DNA of 64,000 nucleotides from Bacteroides helcogenes P 36-108 (GCF_000186225.1 NC_014933.1:1674001-1738000), one strand, 5' to 3'; numbered from the stretch's first letter, positions 25,813-33,654 are shown. Numbers and translations are program-made. Notes: a model not told the origin generated them from the letters alone.

Positions 25813-26903
25813 AAAAGCAACTGTTATTATGCTGTATCTTTTCTCTATTAGTTTCTTGCACTCTATCCAAGAAAGAAAGAGATGGTAGCCGGGTCGTGAA
25901 TTTAGAAGCGACATTATTATCTGTAGATACTGCCATTTTAGGCTCTAAATTAGCTGTCCTTTCAAGTGATATATTGCTTTTAAGTACGGTTAATCATAGT
26001 CCGGTGTATGATGTCTGTCGGATAAGAAAAGATAGTATCATCAAAATAGGCAGTTTTATGAGCATTGGAGAGGGGCCTTATGAGATGAATTTATCGACTT
26101 GCTTTATATCAGAAGAAAGTAATAATTTATATGTATATAGCCAAGATTATCGCAAGATGTTTGTTATACCATTCCCTTTATCCGAAAATCTTTTAAACAC
26201 AGATAACTGGGAAGAATTGAAAGTCCCTTCTGTAAAAAACTGTTTTTGGAGCTATGGGTACTCTGCCATTCAGATTGTTTCTGATTCTTCTTTTTTATCT
26301 GTTGGGGGTAGCTATGAAGATGCAAATGTTTTATCATTGATACAGGTAGGGAAGAGTGTGGAAAAAGTTAACGGCTTTTCTTATCCTGAAAATGAAAGTG
26401 ACATACCCAACATAGTTAAACGGCAAGTGTACAATGAATCACATTTAGTAAAACGTCCATTCGTGAATCAATATGCTATTGTGGGAGATAGAGCTGATTA
26501 CCTCGGTATTTTCAATTTTGAGAATAAGCAAGTTGTGAATTTGCATTTTGTTAAAAAGAACTTTCCTAAATATGTGGCAATGCAAGACGGAATGAATGTA
26601 AGCTATGATCCTGAAAATTCAAATGGATATCGAGCAAATGCAACTTCTCATTTTATATATCTTTTGTCTTCTCCTTTCAAGACTATGAATGAATGGGGAA
26701 ATGCAATAGATTATAAAGGATATCCTTCTTCTTATCGTGATAGAATAGAGGTTTATGATTGGGATGGAAATTATGTGAAAACGTTTGTCTTAAATATGCC
26801 TGTCGGTTCTTTTAACGTTTCAGAAAATGATTCGATTATCCTTGCCAACACAATGCTTTTGGATGAAGAAAAAGAATGTATTGTTAAATTTGCCATTCCT
26901 TAA
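25809..26903 (+). CDS. BF3164/TolB-like beta-propeller lipoprotein
   Basis: A 364-residue lipoprotein with lipobox LVSC (C17) and the closing BF3164-type segment HFIYLLSSPF followed by RIEVYDWDGNYVKTFVL. It is only distantly like the neighbour at 24632 and is visibly richer in A+T. No acidic run after the lipid cysteine suggests a periplasmic location. Its ATG overlaps the stop of the NVEALA remnant. Function unknown. The following 218 bases hold a possible decayed NVEALA gene, a -7 box and the detached AAA-ATPase-like fragment. Confidence 0.82.
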   Translation: MKKQLLLCCIFSLLVSCTLSKKERDGSRVVNLEATLLSVDTAILGSKLAVLSSDILLLSTVNHSPVYDVCRIRKDSIIKIGSFMSIGEGPYEMNLSTCFISEESNNLYVYSQDYRKMFVIPFPLSENLLNTDNWEELKVPSVKNCFWSYGYSAIQIVSDSSFLSVGGSYEDANVLSLIQVGKSVEKVNGFSYPENESDIPNIVKRQVYNESHLVKRPFVNQYAIVGDRADYLGIFNFENKQVVNLHFVKKNFPKYVAMQDGMNVSYDPENSNGYRANATSHFIYLLSSPFKTMNEWGNAIDYKGYPSSYRDRIEVYDWDGNYVKTFVLNMPVGSFNVSENDSIILANTMLLDEEKECIVKFAIP

Positions 26904-26925
26904 CAAGAGGATAGCATACTTATCA

Positions 26926-27035
26926 ACCTTAAAAAAAAATATATTTGTCGGTTTGGGATAAGAAAGAAAATAACCCTATTCTTGTTTTTTATAGTTTCAA
27001 CTCTTTTCAACTTGATGCTGGCTAATAAGGTAAAA
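26926..27035 (+). pseudogene. Possible decayed third NVEALA gene
   Basis: Two short stretches match the intact NVEALA genes in the right order and nearly the right distance: ATTTGTCGGTT (26944) as in the signal peptide of the 28372 gene, and CTTGATGCTGGCTAAT (27011), 15 of 16 bases as in the DLMLAN codons of the 28962 gene. They are 64-66 bases apart here and about 71 in the intact gene. Frame is broken by stops. The matches are short and could be chance. Confidence 0.3.
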
Positions 27036-27040
27036 TGCGC

Positions 27041-27048
27041 TATCTTTG
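27041..27048 (+). promoter_or_regulatory. -7 box before the winged-helix gene
   Basis: TATCTTTG followed by CC, 73 bases before the ATG at 27122. The leader would contain the detached 53-bp AAA-ATPase-like fragment. Confidence 0.5.
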
Positions 27049-27063
27049 CCAATGCAGTATAAA

Positions 27064-27116
27064 TTGACAGTGCCACACGTACGATTGGTGGGTGGAAGGT
27101 GTCGGGGAATATAAAA
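27064..27116. repeat. 53-bp repeat, copy 2 (detached AAA-ATPase-like 3' end)
   Basis: 50 of 53 bases equal 24527-24579. It ends 5 bases before the winged-helix ATG. It marks a duplication or insertion boundary: everything from 24580 to 27063 lies between the two copies. Confidence 0.95.
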
Positions 27117-27121
27117 AATGC

Positions 27122-28204
27122 ATGAAAAAGGAGACTAAATTACTATTGATGTGTGTGGCTATAGGAGTGGTGGTAACTATAATCACTGCCTATTTTCTAT
27201 ATCAGTATAAAACGAAATTCTGGAGAGGACAAGCACGCAATGCTTTTATTGAGGTGCTGAATCAAGAGGTGCGGAAGCGGAATGGAACAGATGTGCCCTT
27301 CTTGACGTGGGGAGACAAAAGGTTGTTTCATGAGCAAAAAGAACCGATAGTTGTTACATTGGAAAGTGAATATGGTAAAAAAAATTATGTCATACCTTTA
27401 TGTAAGTATTTTTGCAATATAGAAGAAGATTATGTCAAACGGATGCTGCATACTGCGCTATTTGAAGAGCGACCTTTGAATGTTGATTCGTTGGAACTCA
27501 TTTGGAATAACCTTTTATCTCAAACCGGCTTTTCCGGTGAAAGCATGGTACGCTTATCCATAACAGATCTATTCGGCTGTGAAACAAAGGCTTATTCAGA
27601 AGACTTTGCTTCTATAAGTAAGTGTGACAGCTTGTTTTCCTATTATATAGGTTGTAGGTGGGAAATAGAAGTGACCGGTTTTACCCACCTTTCTTGGTGG
27701 AAGGTTCTTTCGGTGAAAGATATGTTGCAGCTTGGCTTCATAGTGCCTGTTTGCTTATTCTTATTTATCCTAACAAGCAAAATCCCCTTGTTCTATCGCC
27801 GCTATTTAGTGAAAGTGGTTCCTGTAGAAGTTATAAAAGAAGTTCCCGTGTCCATGGAAAAAGAAATTCCCGTGATAGCTGTTGAACAAAGTCGAGCATG
27901 TGTGTATCAGTTGGATGGCGGTTTGTTGTTTGATAGGGATGCGCTAAAATTGAAGATGGGAGATCGGGTTGTTGATCTAAGTCCTCAAACAGCGATATTG
28001 ATGCATGCTTTTGTCAAGGCTGAGGCTTATAGGCTTTCTATAGAAGAAATACAGCAATTGTTATGGCCAAATGGTGATGGAAGTTCTTCTAAGATGCACA
28101 TGGCTGTTAAACGGTTACGTGACTTTTTGTCTGAAGTGTCCGATTGGACAATAAAGAATGGAAATTACGGTTATCAACTTAAAAGATGTCCATCCATGGA
28201 ATAA
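27122..28204 (+). CDS. Two-TM membrane protein with C-terminal winged helix
   Basis: A 360-residue candidate membrane-bound transcription regulator. One membrane helix near residues 7-28, a periplasmic domain of about 170 residues with six cysteines, a second helix near 205-226, a Val/Pro/Glu-rich linker (VVPVEVIKEVPVSMEKEIPV), then an OmpR-type winged helix from about 270 (LSPQTAILMHAF, IEEIQQLLWP, MAVKRLRDFL) closing with GNYGYQL. Both ends should be cytoplasmic. ToxR/CadC-type regulators share the parts but carry the winged helix at the N-terminus. The ATG at 27122 is preferred to a GTG at 27092, which lies in a repeat. It directly precedes two NVEALA genes, its likely targets. Confidence 0.82.
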   Translation: MKKETKLLLMCVAIGVVVTIITAYFLYQYKTKFWRGQARNAFIEVLNQEVRKRNGTDVPFLTWGDKRLFHEQKEPIVVTLESEYGKKNYVIPLCKYFCNIEEDYVKRMLHTALFEERPLNVDSLELIWNNLLSQTGFSGESMVRLSITDLFGCETKAYSEDFASISKCDSLFSYYIGCRWEIEVTGFTHLSWWKVLSVKDMLQLGFIVPVCLFLFILTSKIPLFYRRYLVKVVPVEVIKEVPVSMEKEIPVIAVEQSRACVYQLDGGLLFDRDALKLKMGDRVVDLSPQTAILMHAFVKAEAYRLSIEEIQQLLWPNGDGSSSKMHMAVKRLRDFLSEVSDWTIKNGNYGYQLKRCPSME

Positions 28205-28231
28205 ACTCGCTTATAAGTAGCCGGTAAACAT

Positions 28232-28284
28232 ACTAACAATGTCTAATATCCGGTAAAATTCCCCCAATGTTAGACATTGTTAGT
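28232..28284. promoter_or_regulatory. Perfect 15-bp inverted repeat between the regulator and NVEALA genes
   Basis: ACTAACAATGTCTAA (28232-28246) and its exact reverse complement (28270-28284), 23-base spacer. The motif CCGGTAAA occurs twice, at 28221 and 28250. No T run follows, so it is either a hairpin that ends the regulator message poorly, or an operator about 30 bases upstream of the -7 box of the first NVEALA gene. Confidence 0.6.
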
Positions 28285-28315
28285 CTCTAAAGTAGGTTAT
28301 TTGTTTATTTTCCAA

Positions 28316-28323
28316 TAGTTTTG
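28316..28323 (+). promoter_or_regulatory. -7 box of the first NVEALA gene
   Basis: TAGTTTTG fits TAnnTTTG, 48 bases before the ATG at 28372. No -33 at the usual distance, as often when an activator is needed. Confidence 0.5.
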
Positions 28324-28371
28324 TAGTATCCTTTAGCGATGAAGTGTTAATCTTATAAAATAATTGAAAAC

Positions 28372-28593
28372 ATGAAAAAGAAAATCTTATTTGTCGGTTC
28401 GTTTTTGGTGGCCATCTCTGCTGTGGCTGTTCATTCCTATTCAGAAAAGAATGATTTTAAGGATCTTATGTGGGAGAATGTAGAGGCTCTGGCTTTAGGA
28501 GAGTGGGAGTCTGGTGGTACTTGTCTATCCCGTGGTTCTGTAGATTGTCCGATAGGAAATATTAAGGTAAAATATATAATAAGTAACCAATAG
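28372..28593 (+). CDS. NVEALA family secreted peptide
   Basis: A 73-residue precursor. Signal-like helix at residues 4-20 (KILFVGSFLVAISAVAV), then the family motif DLMWENVEALA at 31-41, then a short variable tail of 32 residues with two cysteines (TCLSRGSVDC). NVEALA peptides are known only from Bacteroidetes and have no proven function. The layout of conserved leader plus variable Cys-containing tail resembles secreted, processed peptides. The gene has its own -7 box after a 15-bp inverted repeat. It is followed at once by a deleted propeller gene. Confidence 0.85.
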   Translation: MKKKILFVGSFLVAISAVAVHSYSEKNDFKDLMWENVEALALGEWESGGTCLSRGSVDCPIGNIKVKYIISNQ

Positions 28594-28774
28594 CCTTGAA
28601 AAGCTTCGTTAACATATTGCTATTGCTCACCTTGCTTGTTGCCTGTACTATACTACAACGTATGAAAGGGGATTATTGCTTTATACCGATTCGGTGGATG
28701 AACAAGAAAGTGTTATCCTTGCTACTGATGTAAATAAGGATGAACCGATAATAGAATATAAGTTGAATAAATAG
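28594..28774 (+). pseudogene. BF3164-like propeller gene with internal deletion
   Basis: The 5' end (to about 28690) follows the start of the 24632 gene with small indels that destroy the start codon; from 28691 it jumps to the last 28 codons of that gene. About 890 bases are missing, joined at TACCGATTCGG, where both parents share a few bases. It keeps the TAG stop and the hairpin terminator. Confidence 0.9.
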
Positions 28775-28978
28775 CAATAAAGGAACGGATGGCTAACGTA
28801 TTGTTGGGTCATAGCGTACCATCCGTTCCATAACCAACTAAAGAAAGGAGGTCTTGGCAAAGGTAATTGATAGAATTTGAATTCGCAAGATATTTGCGAC
28901 TTCCGTTGAAATGATAAACACGGACATAACATCATTATTAACCCCATAAAAATGAATAAAAATGGGCAAGAAACTTTT
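28691..28978. repeat. Propeller-NVEALA cassette repeat, copy B
   Basis: Partner of 25610-25790. It contains the end of the deleted propeller gene, a complete terminator hairpin, 92 further bases of spacer and the start of the intact NVEALA gene, so it shows the ancestral gene order best. Confidence 0.95.
28782..28829 (+). terminator. Hairpin terminator of the propeller pseudogene
   Basis: Perfect 11-base arms GGAACGGATGG (28782-28792) and CCATCCGTTCC (28819-28829), 8 bases after the stop. No T run follows. The left arm also exists after the intact gene at 24632, but the right arm was lost there, which may allow read-through. Confidence 0.65.
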
Positions 28979-29258
28979 TGCGGCTCTGATAGTCGCTGTA
29001 ATCGCAACCTTTGCCGGTTACAATATTTATCAGTCACAGAGAATGGAACCGATGTCTGACTTGATGTTGGCTAATGTAGAAGCGTTGGCACGCTATGAAT
29101 TACCAGAAGTGGAAGTTGAATGTGGTCGTTCACAAGGGAGATGTTGGGGTAATGATGGCTACGAATACACTTGGACACCATTTGGAGGATTTAAGGTCAC
29201 TCGTTGTAAATTTGTGGGTTATACTTGGGTGAGTTGTGTACCTGGGTTACCTGCATAA
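28962..29258 (+). CDS. NVEALA family secreted peptide
   Basis: A 98-residue precursor: MGKKLFAALIVAVIATFAG signal-like helix, motif DLMLANVEALA at residues 33-43, and a 55-residue tail rich in Gly, Trp, Tyr and Cys (ECGRSQGRCW, then TRCK, then VSCVPG: four cysteines that could form two disulfides). Tail sequence is unrelated to that of the other NVEALA peptide, while the leader is alike. Its first codons are duplicated at 25774. Function unknown; a processed extracellular or periplasmic peptide is inferred. Confidence 0.87.
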   Translation: MGKKLFAALIVAVIATFAGYNIYQSQRMEPMSDLMLANVEALARYELPEVEVECGRSQGRCWGNDGYEYTWTPFGGFKVTRCKFVGYTWVSCVPGLPA

Positions 29259-29384
29259 ATTAGAACATTAGATCACTATTCTGAGGAGATGTCGTTTCAT
29301 TTTACTTGTTTTTTCAAAGGAAACATATTCTCTCTTATCATTCATTTAAGACTTAGTGGATGCGAAGTCAATAAATAGACAATA

Positions 29385-29468
29385 GAGGTTGGCTAAAAGT
29401 GTTCTTTTGCTGTTCAGCTACTTGTAGAACGAATGGTCTGTAAGATGTTCTTCTTTTTAGTCAACCTC
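29385..29468 (+). terminator. Long hairpin after the second NVEALA gene
   Basis: Arms GAGGTTGGCTAAAA (29385-29398) and TTTTAGTCAACCTC (29455-29468) pair over 14 bases with one G-U. The 56-base loop holds a further small stem (GTTCT/AGAAC). It lies in the 286-base gap before the next propeller gene; apart from this the gap shows no clear signal. Confidence 0.45.
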
Positions 29469-29544
29469 TTTGGACACTATTGGCATTAAATACAATGTGT
29501 TCTTACCACATTCTTAGATGTAAAATTTTAAATATATAATTGGT

Positions 29545-30693
29545 ATGTATAAAGTTATATTTTGTTATCTGTTCCTTTTTTTCTGCTTATGCGGATGTGC
29601 AAACAGGCATAATCATGATATCAGTGCCGATGCTGTTTGTATTACCGTCAATCCGGATAATCCTGAACAGTTGGATATAGAAACACTTTTTTCTTCTATC
29701 GAAGTTACACCTTTAGAAAGTTCGACCGCATCGCTATTCAGTAGATGTGACAAAATGTTTTTCTTTGGAGGGAAATATTATATACTGGATCGAAAAGCGA
29801 ATTGTATATTTATCTTTAATGCAGATGGAACTTTCTTGAGGAGTAGTAAAAATAGGCAAGGTAGTGGTCCTGGCGAATATTATTGCATAGTTGATTTCGA
29901 TATTTCTAAGGATAATTGTATCGAAATTTTAGACGTATCAGCTTATAAAATCAGGAAATATGATGATAGATTCAATTTTTTAGACGAAATAGATATACCA
30001 AAAACATTATACCCAATTATCACTTTTAAACGCCTGAACGATGAGTTATACGCTTTTTATAGCCCTCTGTCATCCAATACGAATGATGCAATAAAGATTT
30101 ATTCTTTCAAGCAGAATCGCATAATTGAAAGTACAGAAGGTTATATTTCAATCCCTTCTTTGAAGGTTGGTACTACTCAACCATATTCTTTTTATGAGTT
30201 TGAGGAAAATGTTTTTTTCTCTTTTCCTTATCCTAATGACAAAATATACAAGATAGACAAAAATGAGGGTTGTATTGAAGAGATAATTCGTTATGATTTT
30301 GGAAGCCGTTCTTTCCCTTTTGGAGAAATTGAGCCTCACGCCTCCATGTTTGAAGACATCATTAAGGGAAGTGAAAAATATGCCTTCCCTATTTATCGAG
30401 GAGAAAATATGAATTTCTTATTTACCTTTATTATGTATCATGAAAAGCAATATTTACTTCTGTACAAAAAGGATTCGAAACAATCTAACTTTTATTCATG
30501 TATGTTCCGTGATGGCAAAGTTCTGTTGCCCCCAACTTTTATAGATAATGATTTTCTATATGTAGCTGCCGAGCAAAATTGGTTGGAATATTTAATAGCC
30601 GAAAAGTTATTAGTTGGAAAAACAAAGGGTTCTATAAAAAACATTCAAGAAGATGATAATCCAGTAATCCTAAAATATTGTTTACGGAAATGA
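29545..30693 (+). CDS. 6-bladed beta-propeller lipoprotein
   Basis: A 382-residue lipoprotein of the 6-bladed beta-propeller family (NHL-like, common beside NVEALA genes). Lipobox LCGC (C18); family marks are IEVTPLES, YILDRKANCIFIFNADGTFL, the GSGPGEY loop and the closing EDDNPVILKYCLRK. No acidic run after C18, so probably periplasmic-facing. Distinctly A+T-rich. Its stop overlaps the start of the next gene (ATGA), giving a tightly coupled pair with a thioredoxin-like protein, the same pairing as at 32491/33651. Confidence 0.88.
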   Translation: MYKVIFCYLFLFFCLCGCANRHNHDISADAVCITVNPDNPEQLDIETLFSSIEVTPLESSTASLFSRCDKMFFFGGKYYILDRKANCIFIFNADGTFLRSSKNRQGSGPGEYYCIVDFDISKDNCIEILDVSAYKIRKYDDRFNFLDEIDIPKTLYPIITFKRLNDELYAFYSPLSSNTNDAIKIYSFKQNRIIESTEGYISIPSLKVGTTQPYSFYEFEENVFFSFPYPNDKIYKIDKNEGCIEEIIRYDFGSRSFPFGEIEPHASMFEDIIKGSEKYAFPIYRGENMNFLFTFIMYHEKQYLLLYKKDSKQSNFYSCMFRDGKVLLPPTFIDNDFLYVAAEQNWLEYLIAEKLLVGKTKGSIKNIQEDDNPVILKYCLRK

Positions 30694-31574
30694 AAAGTTT
30701 ATATCTGTTGCTATGTTCGCTTTTTTTGTATTCGTGCTCTATTTCAGAACGGAAGAATATTGTAAATTTGACAAAAGAATGGAGTGGGAAAGAACTCATA
30801 TTTCCCCAAGAGTTTATATTGGATGTGTATTTGGAAGATTCAGTAATTAGTTATAATAAAGTTGAAATTCCACAATATGCAATATTTACATATCTTGACT
30901 CCATAGGCTGCATGAGTTGTAAAATGAATTTGCCAGAATGGACTAATTTTATATTAGAATTGGATTCTATTTCTAATAAAACTGTTCCATGTTTATTCAT
31001 TTTTAATCCTAAAAGTGATGATCAAGAGCGAATCATCAATTTGTTGAGGCGAGCTCATTTTTCATATCCAGTATGCATTGATAAAAAAGATTCTTTTAAT
31101 CTTTTGAATGAATTCCCTAAGGATGACCGCTTTCAGACTTTCTTGCTTGACAGGGATAATAAAGTTCTTGCTCTCGGTAATCCTATTCATAATCCTAAAG
31201 TGAAAGAACTGTATTTGAAGATTATTCGAGGTGATGAAGTTAGACAAGGGGACAAAAGCAAGGTTATAAAAACAGAAGTGGGTATAGATAATGCTTCTTT
31301 ATCGTTAGGTCGTTTTGACTGGCATAAGGAACAGAAAGCATCCTTTACATTGAGAAACACCGGAGATAAGCCTTTGGTGATACAGGATGTGGTTACTTCT
31401 TGCGGCTGTACTTCCGTATCTTATTCTCCGGAGCCTGTGCTTCTTGGTAGGGATATAGCTTTGGAAGTGACTTACAAGGCCGAGCATCCTGAACATTTCA
31501 ACAAGACCATAACCGTGTATTGCAATGCCGTATCTTCTCCCATAATATTGAAGATTAGCGGAAATGCAAAGTAA
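30690..31574 (+). CDS. Thioredoxin-like and DUF1573 fusion lipoprotein
   Basis: A 294-residue lipoprotein (lipobox YSC, C16). The N-terminal part (about 55-180) looks thioredoxin-like: YLDSIGCMSCKMNLPEW with a CxxC pair, then PCLFIFNP and TFLLDRDNKVLALGNP. The C-terminal part (about 205-294) is DUF1573, an Ig-like domain with TSCGCTSVSYSP. The first half is A+T-rich (14 G+C in 60 bases at 30841) while the DUF1573 half is normal (30 in 60 at 31381), so the gene looks like a mosaic. ATG at 30690 overlaps the upstream stop; a TTG at 30678 is less likely. A disulfide role is inferred. Confidence 0.8.
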   Translation: MKSLYLLLCSLFLYSCSISERKNIVNLTKEWSGKELIFPQEFILDVYLEDSVISYNKVEIPQYAIFTYLDSIGCMSCKMNLPEWTNFILELDSISNKTVPCLFIFNPKSDDQERIINLLRRAHFSYPVCIDKKDSFNLLNEFPKDDRFQTFLLDRDNKVLALGNPIHNPKVKELYLKIIRGDEVRQGDKSKVIKTEVGIDNASLSLGRFDWHKEQKASFTLRNTGDKPLVIQDVVTSCGCTSVSYSPEPVLLGRDIALEVTYKAEHPEHFNKTITVYCNAVSSPIILKISGNAK

Positions 31575-31584
31575 ATAGCTGTCA

Positions 31585-32472
31585 ATGAAGGAGGACAAAC
31601 AACTATCAAAGTGGCTGAACAGAATTACAGATATGTTATTTTATTTATGTCTGGTTATTGTGATATTGATGGTATTGCAGGTATTTGTTGTGACTTCATT
31701 TAAAATACCTTCGGATTCCATGCAGCCTTCTCTGTTTCCCGGTGACTGCATACTTGTGGACAAGTGTTCGGGCGGTGCACGTTTGTTCAATGTCTTTGAC
31801 GCCGTAGATCGGAAAGAGGTGGACATACACCGTGTGCCGGGCTGGAGGAAATTCAGACGGAATGATGTGCTTGTGTTCAATTTCCCTTATCAGCCGCAGC
31901 GTTGGGATAGCGTCGCTTTTGATGTGATGAAATATTACGTGAAGCGTTGTGTGGCAGTTCCGGGTGACACGCTGGAGATAAGGAAAGGATATTATAAAGT
32001 TTCCGGATACGATGAGGGGGTAGGTTGTCTGTCTGCCCAAAAGGATATTGCACTGTTGCCGGACAGTGGTGTCACAGGTATGGTGATGAATACTTTTCCT
32101 TGGAACCAACGATTGGGATGGACAGTGAAAGAGTTTGGCCCGCTACCTGTTCCTGCCAAGGGACAGATAGTAAAGATGGATAGCTTGGCATGGCTGCTAT
32201 ACAGGCAGTTGGTAGGTTGGGAACAGAAAAGTCGGTTGCGGATAGACGGAACAGGAAATGTGTTGCTGAATGACAGTGTGATACATGAATATCGTTTTCG
32301 TGAGAACTATTATTTCGTGGCGGGTGACAAGGCGGGGAATTCACAAGACTCCCGCTATTGGGGGCTGTTGCCCGAATCCTTCATCGTGGGGCGTGCATGG
32401 ATGGTTTGGAAATCGGTGGAACCGGAAAGTGGAAAAGTAAGATGGAAACGGGTATTTAAACATATATTATAA
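31585..32472 (+). CDS. Type I signal peptidase, locus-specific paralogue
   Basis: A 295-residue S26 peptidase anchored by one N-terminal helix (about 17-37). Catalytic Ser45 in IPSDSMQPSLFPGD, catalytic Lys120 in YYVKRCVAVPGDTLE, and the late box GDKAGNSQDSRYWG are all intact. It cleaves signal peptides on the outer face of the inner membrane. Finding one inside this locus, not with housekeeping genes, suggests it processes the NVEALA precursors or other locus proteins; that is inference. It starts 10 bases after the DUF1573 gene. The last 27 bases before its stop region are repeated at 34303-34329. Confidence 0.92.
   Translation: MKEDKQLSKWLNRITDMLFYLCLVIVILMVLQVFVVTSFKIPSDSMQPSLFPGDCILVDKCSGGARLFNVFDAVDRKEVDIHRVPGWRKFRRNDVLVFNFPYQPQRWDSVAFDVMKYYVKRCVAVPGDTLEIRKGYYKVSGYDEGVGCLSAQKDIALLPDSGVTGMVMNTFPWNQRLGWTVKEFGPLPVPAKGQIVKMDSLAWLLYRQLVGWEQKSRLRIDGTGNVLLNDSVIHEYRFRENYYFVAGDKAGNSQDSRYWGLLPESFIVGRAWMVWKSVEPESGKVRWKRVFKHIL
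32444..32470. repeat. 27-bp direct repeat, copy 1
   Basis: The 3' end of the signal peptidase gene, begins GGAAACGGGTATTTAAAC. Identical at all 27 positions to 34303-34329. Confidence 0.97.
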
Positions 32473-32490
32473 ATTAAATTATTTTGAATT

Positions 32491-33654
32491 ATGAAAAGTC
32501 TGTTTCTGTTGTTGATATTTTGTACCTTTTGGGCCTGTCGTCCGGTAAGTGAAGAGAAGGACTCTTTTAAAGAAATAGAGAAAATTGTGATAAATCCTCA
32601 AGTAATTGATAATCAGTTGGACTTATCAGAGATCCTTAGTGATTCATTGGATGTAATTGCTTTGGAAACAAGGGATGAATGCTTGATTTCCGAAATAGAT
32701 CATCTTGAATATTATAAAGATATGATATTTGTATCTGATAGAGTAAATAAGAAAATTTTGGTGTTCACCTCCAACGGGAGATATCTGAAAAGCATTGGCA
32801 AACAGGGAGCAGCCCCCGGTGAATATGTCTCTTTGGGTGATTTCTCTTTCAAAGGAGATTCGGTTGTTGTTCAGGATAGATATAAAAAAAACTATATTAT
32901 ATATGATTTATACAGCACTTCATATCGTGAAGTGCCTTACAATGTTTTTCATTGGGAAATGATTTCTTTTGGAGATTGCATGTCGTTGGTTTCCAATAAT
33001 ATCGAATCATCGTATGGTAATTATAATCTTTTTGAATTCAATCTTAATACTGCCAAGATATTGGGCAAGAAACTTCCTTTCAAAGAGAAAGATACTGAAA
33101 AATCCACTTTTGGCTTAAAGAGATATGCAAGCAAATGTGATGATGAAGCCATGCTTATCTATCCTTTGAATGATACTATTTATACTGTAAAGAAAGATGA
33201 AATTTTCCCTTCTTATGTAATATCTTTTACAGAAAGAAATTTACCCGAAAAATTGAATGTGGATAAGAATCAGTTGTATAGATATGTTCATGAAAATAAG
33301 TTTTTGAAGGGGTGGGAATATATGCAGAATTCTCGAAAATATTTGTTAGGATATTATATAGATGATGGTTTTAAATATTTTATTTTTAATAAGCAGAATC
33401 TAAAGGTCAATGTAGGCAAGTGGCTGGTAATAGGATTTCTTGGAAATATGTCTTTCTATAATTTCTGTACGACATCTGATAACACTCTTTATACATTCTT
33501 GAATGCGGATATTTTGTTATCCAATTGGATCTCTATAAGGAAAAATTGTAAAAATGATTATTATAGAGATAAGATGGATAGAGTAGCGGAAGGATTGAAT
33601 GATGATTCAAATCCAGTACTGTTTAGATGGCACTTTAAAGATGTGACAGAATGA
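32491..33654 (+). CDS. 6-bladed beta-propeller lipoprotein
   Basis: A 387-residue lipoprotein of the same family as the 29545 gene: lipobox WAC (C16), then IFVSDRVNKKILVFTSNGRY, SIGKQGAAPGEY and the closing LNDDSNPVLFRWHF. A+T-rich. No surface-export acidic run after C16. Its stop overlaps the next ATG (ATGA). Together with the thioredoxin-like gene it forms a cassette bounded by 27-bp direct repeats, inserted between the signal peptidase and transglutaminase genes. Confidence 0.88.
   Translation: MKSLFLLLIFCTFWACRPVSEEKDSFKEIEKIVINPQVIDNQLDLSEILSDSLDVIALETRDECLISEIDHLEYYKDMIFVSDRVNKKILVFTSNGRYLKSIGKQGAAPGEYVSLGDFSFKGDSVVVQDRYKKNYIIYDLYSTSYREVPYNVFHWEMISFGDCMSLVSNNIESSYGNYNLFEFNLNTAKILGKKLPFKEKDTEKSTFGLKRYASKCDDEAMLIYPLNDTIYTVKKDEIFPSYVISFTERNLPEKLNVDKNQLYRYVHENKFLKGWEYMQNSRKYLLGYYIDDGFKYFIFNKQNLKVNVGKWLVIGFLGNMSFYNFCTTSDNTLYTFLNADILLSNWISIRKNCKNDYYRDKMDRVAEGLNDDSNPVLFRWHFKDVTE

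Noticed and set aside
28811-28920. The 110 bases present only in cassette copy B, considered as an inserted mobile element.
   Set aside because: It contains the right arm of the hairpin whose left arm is in both copies, so it is ancestral and was deleted from copy A.
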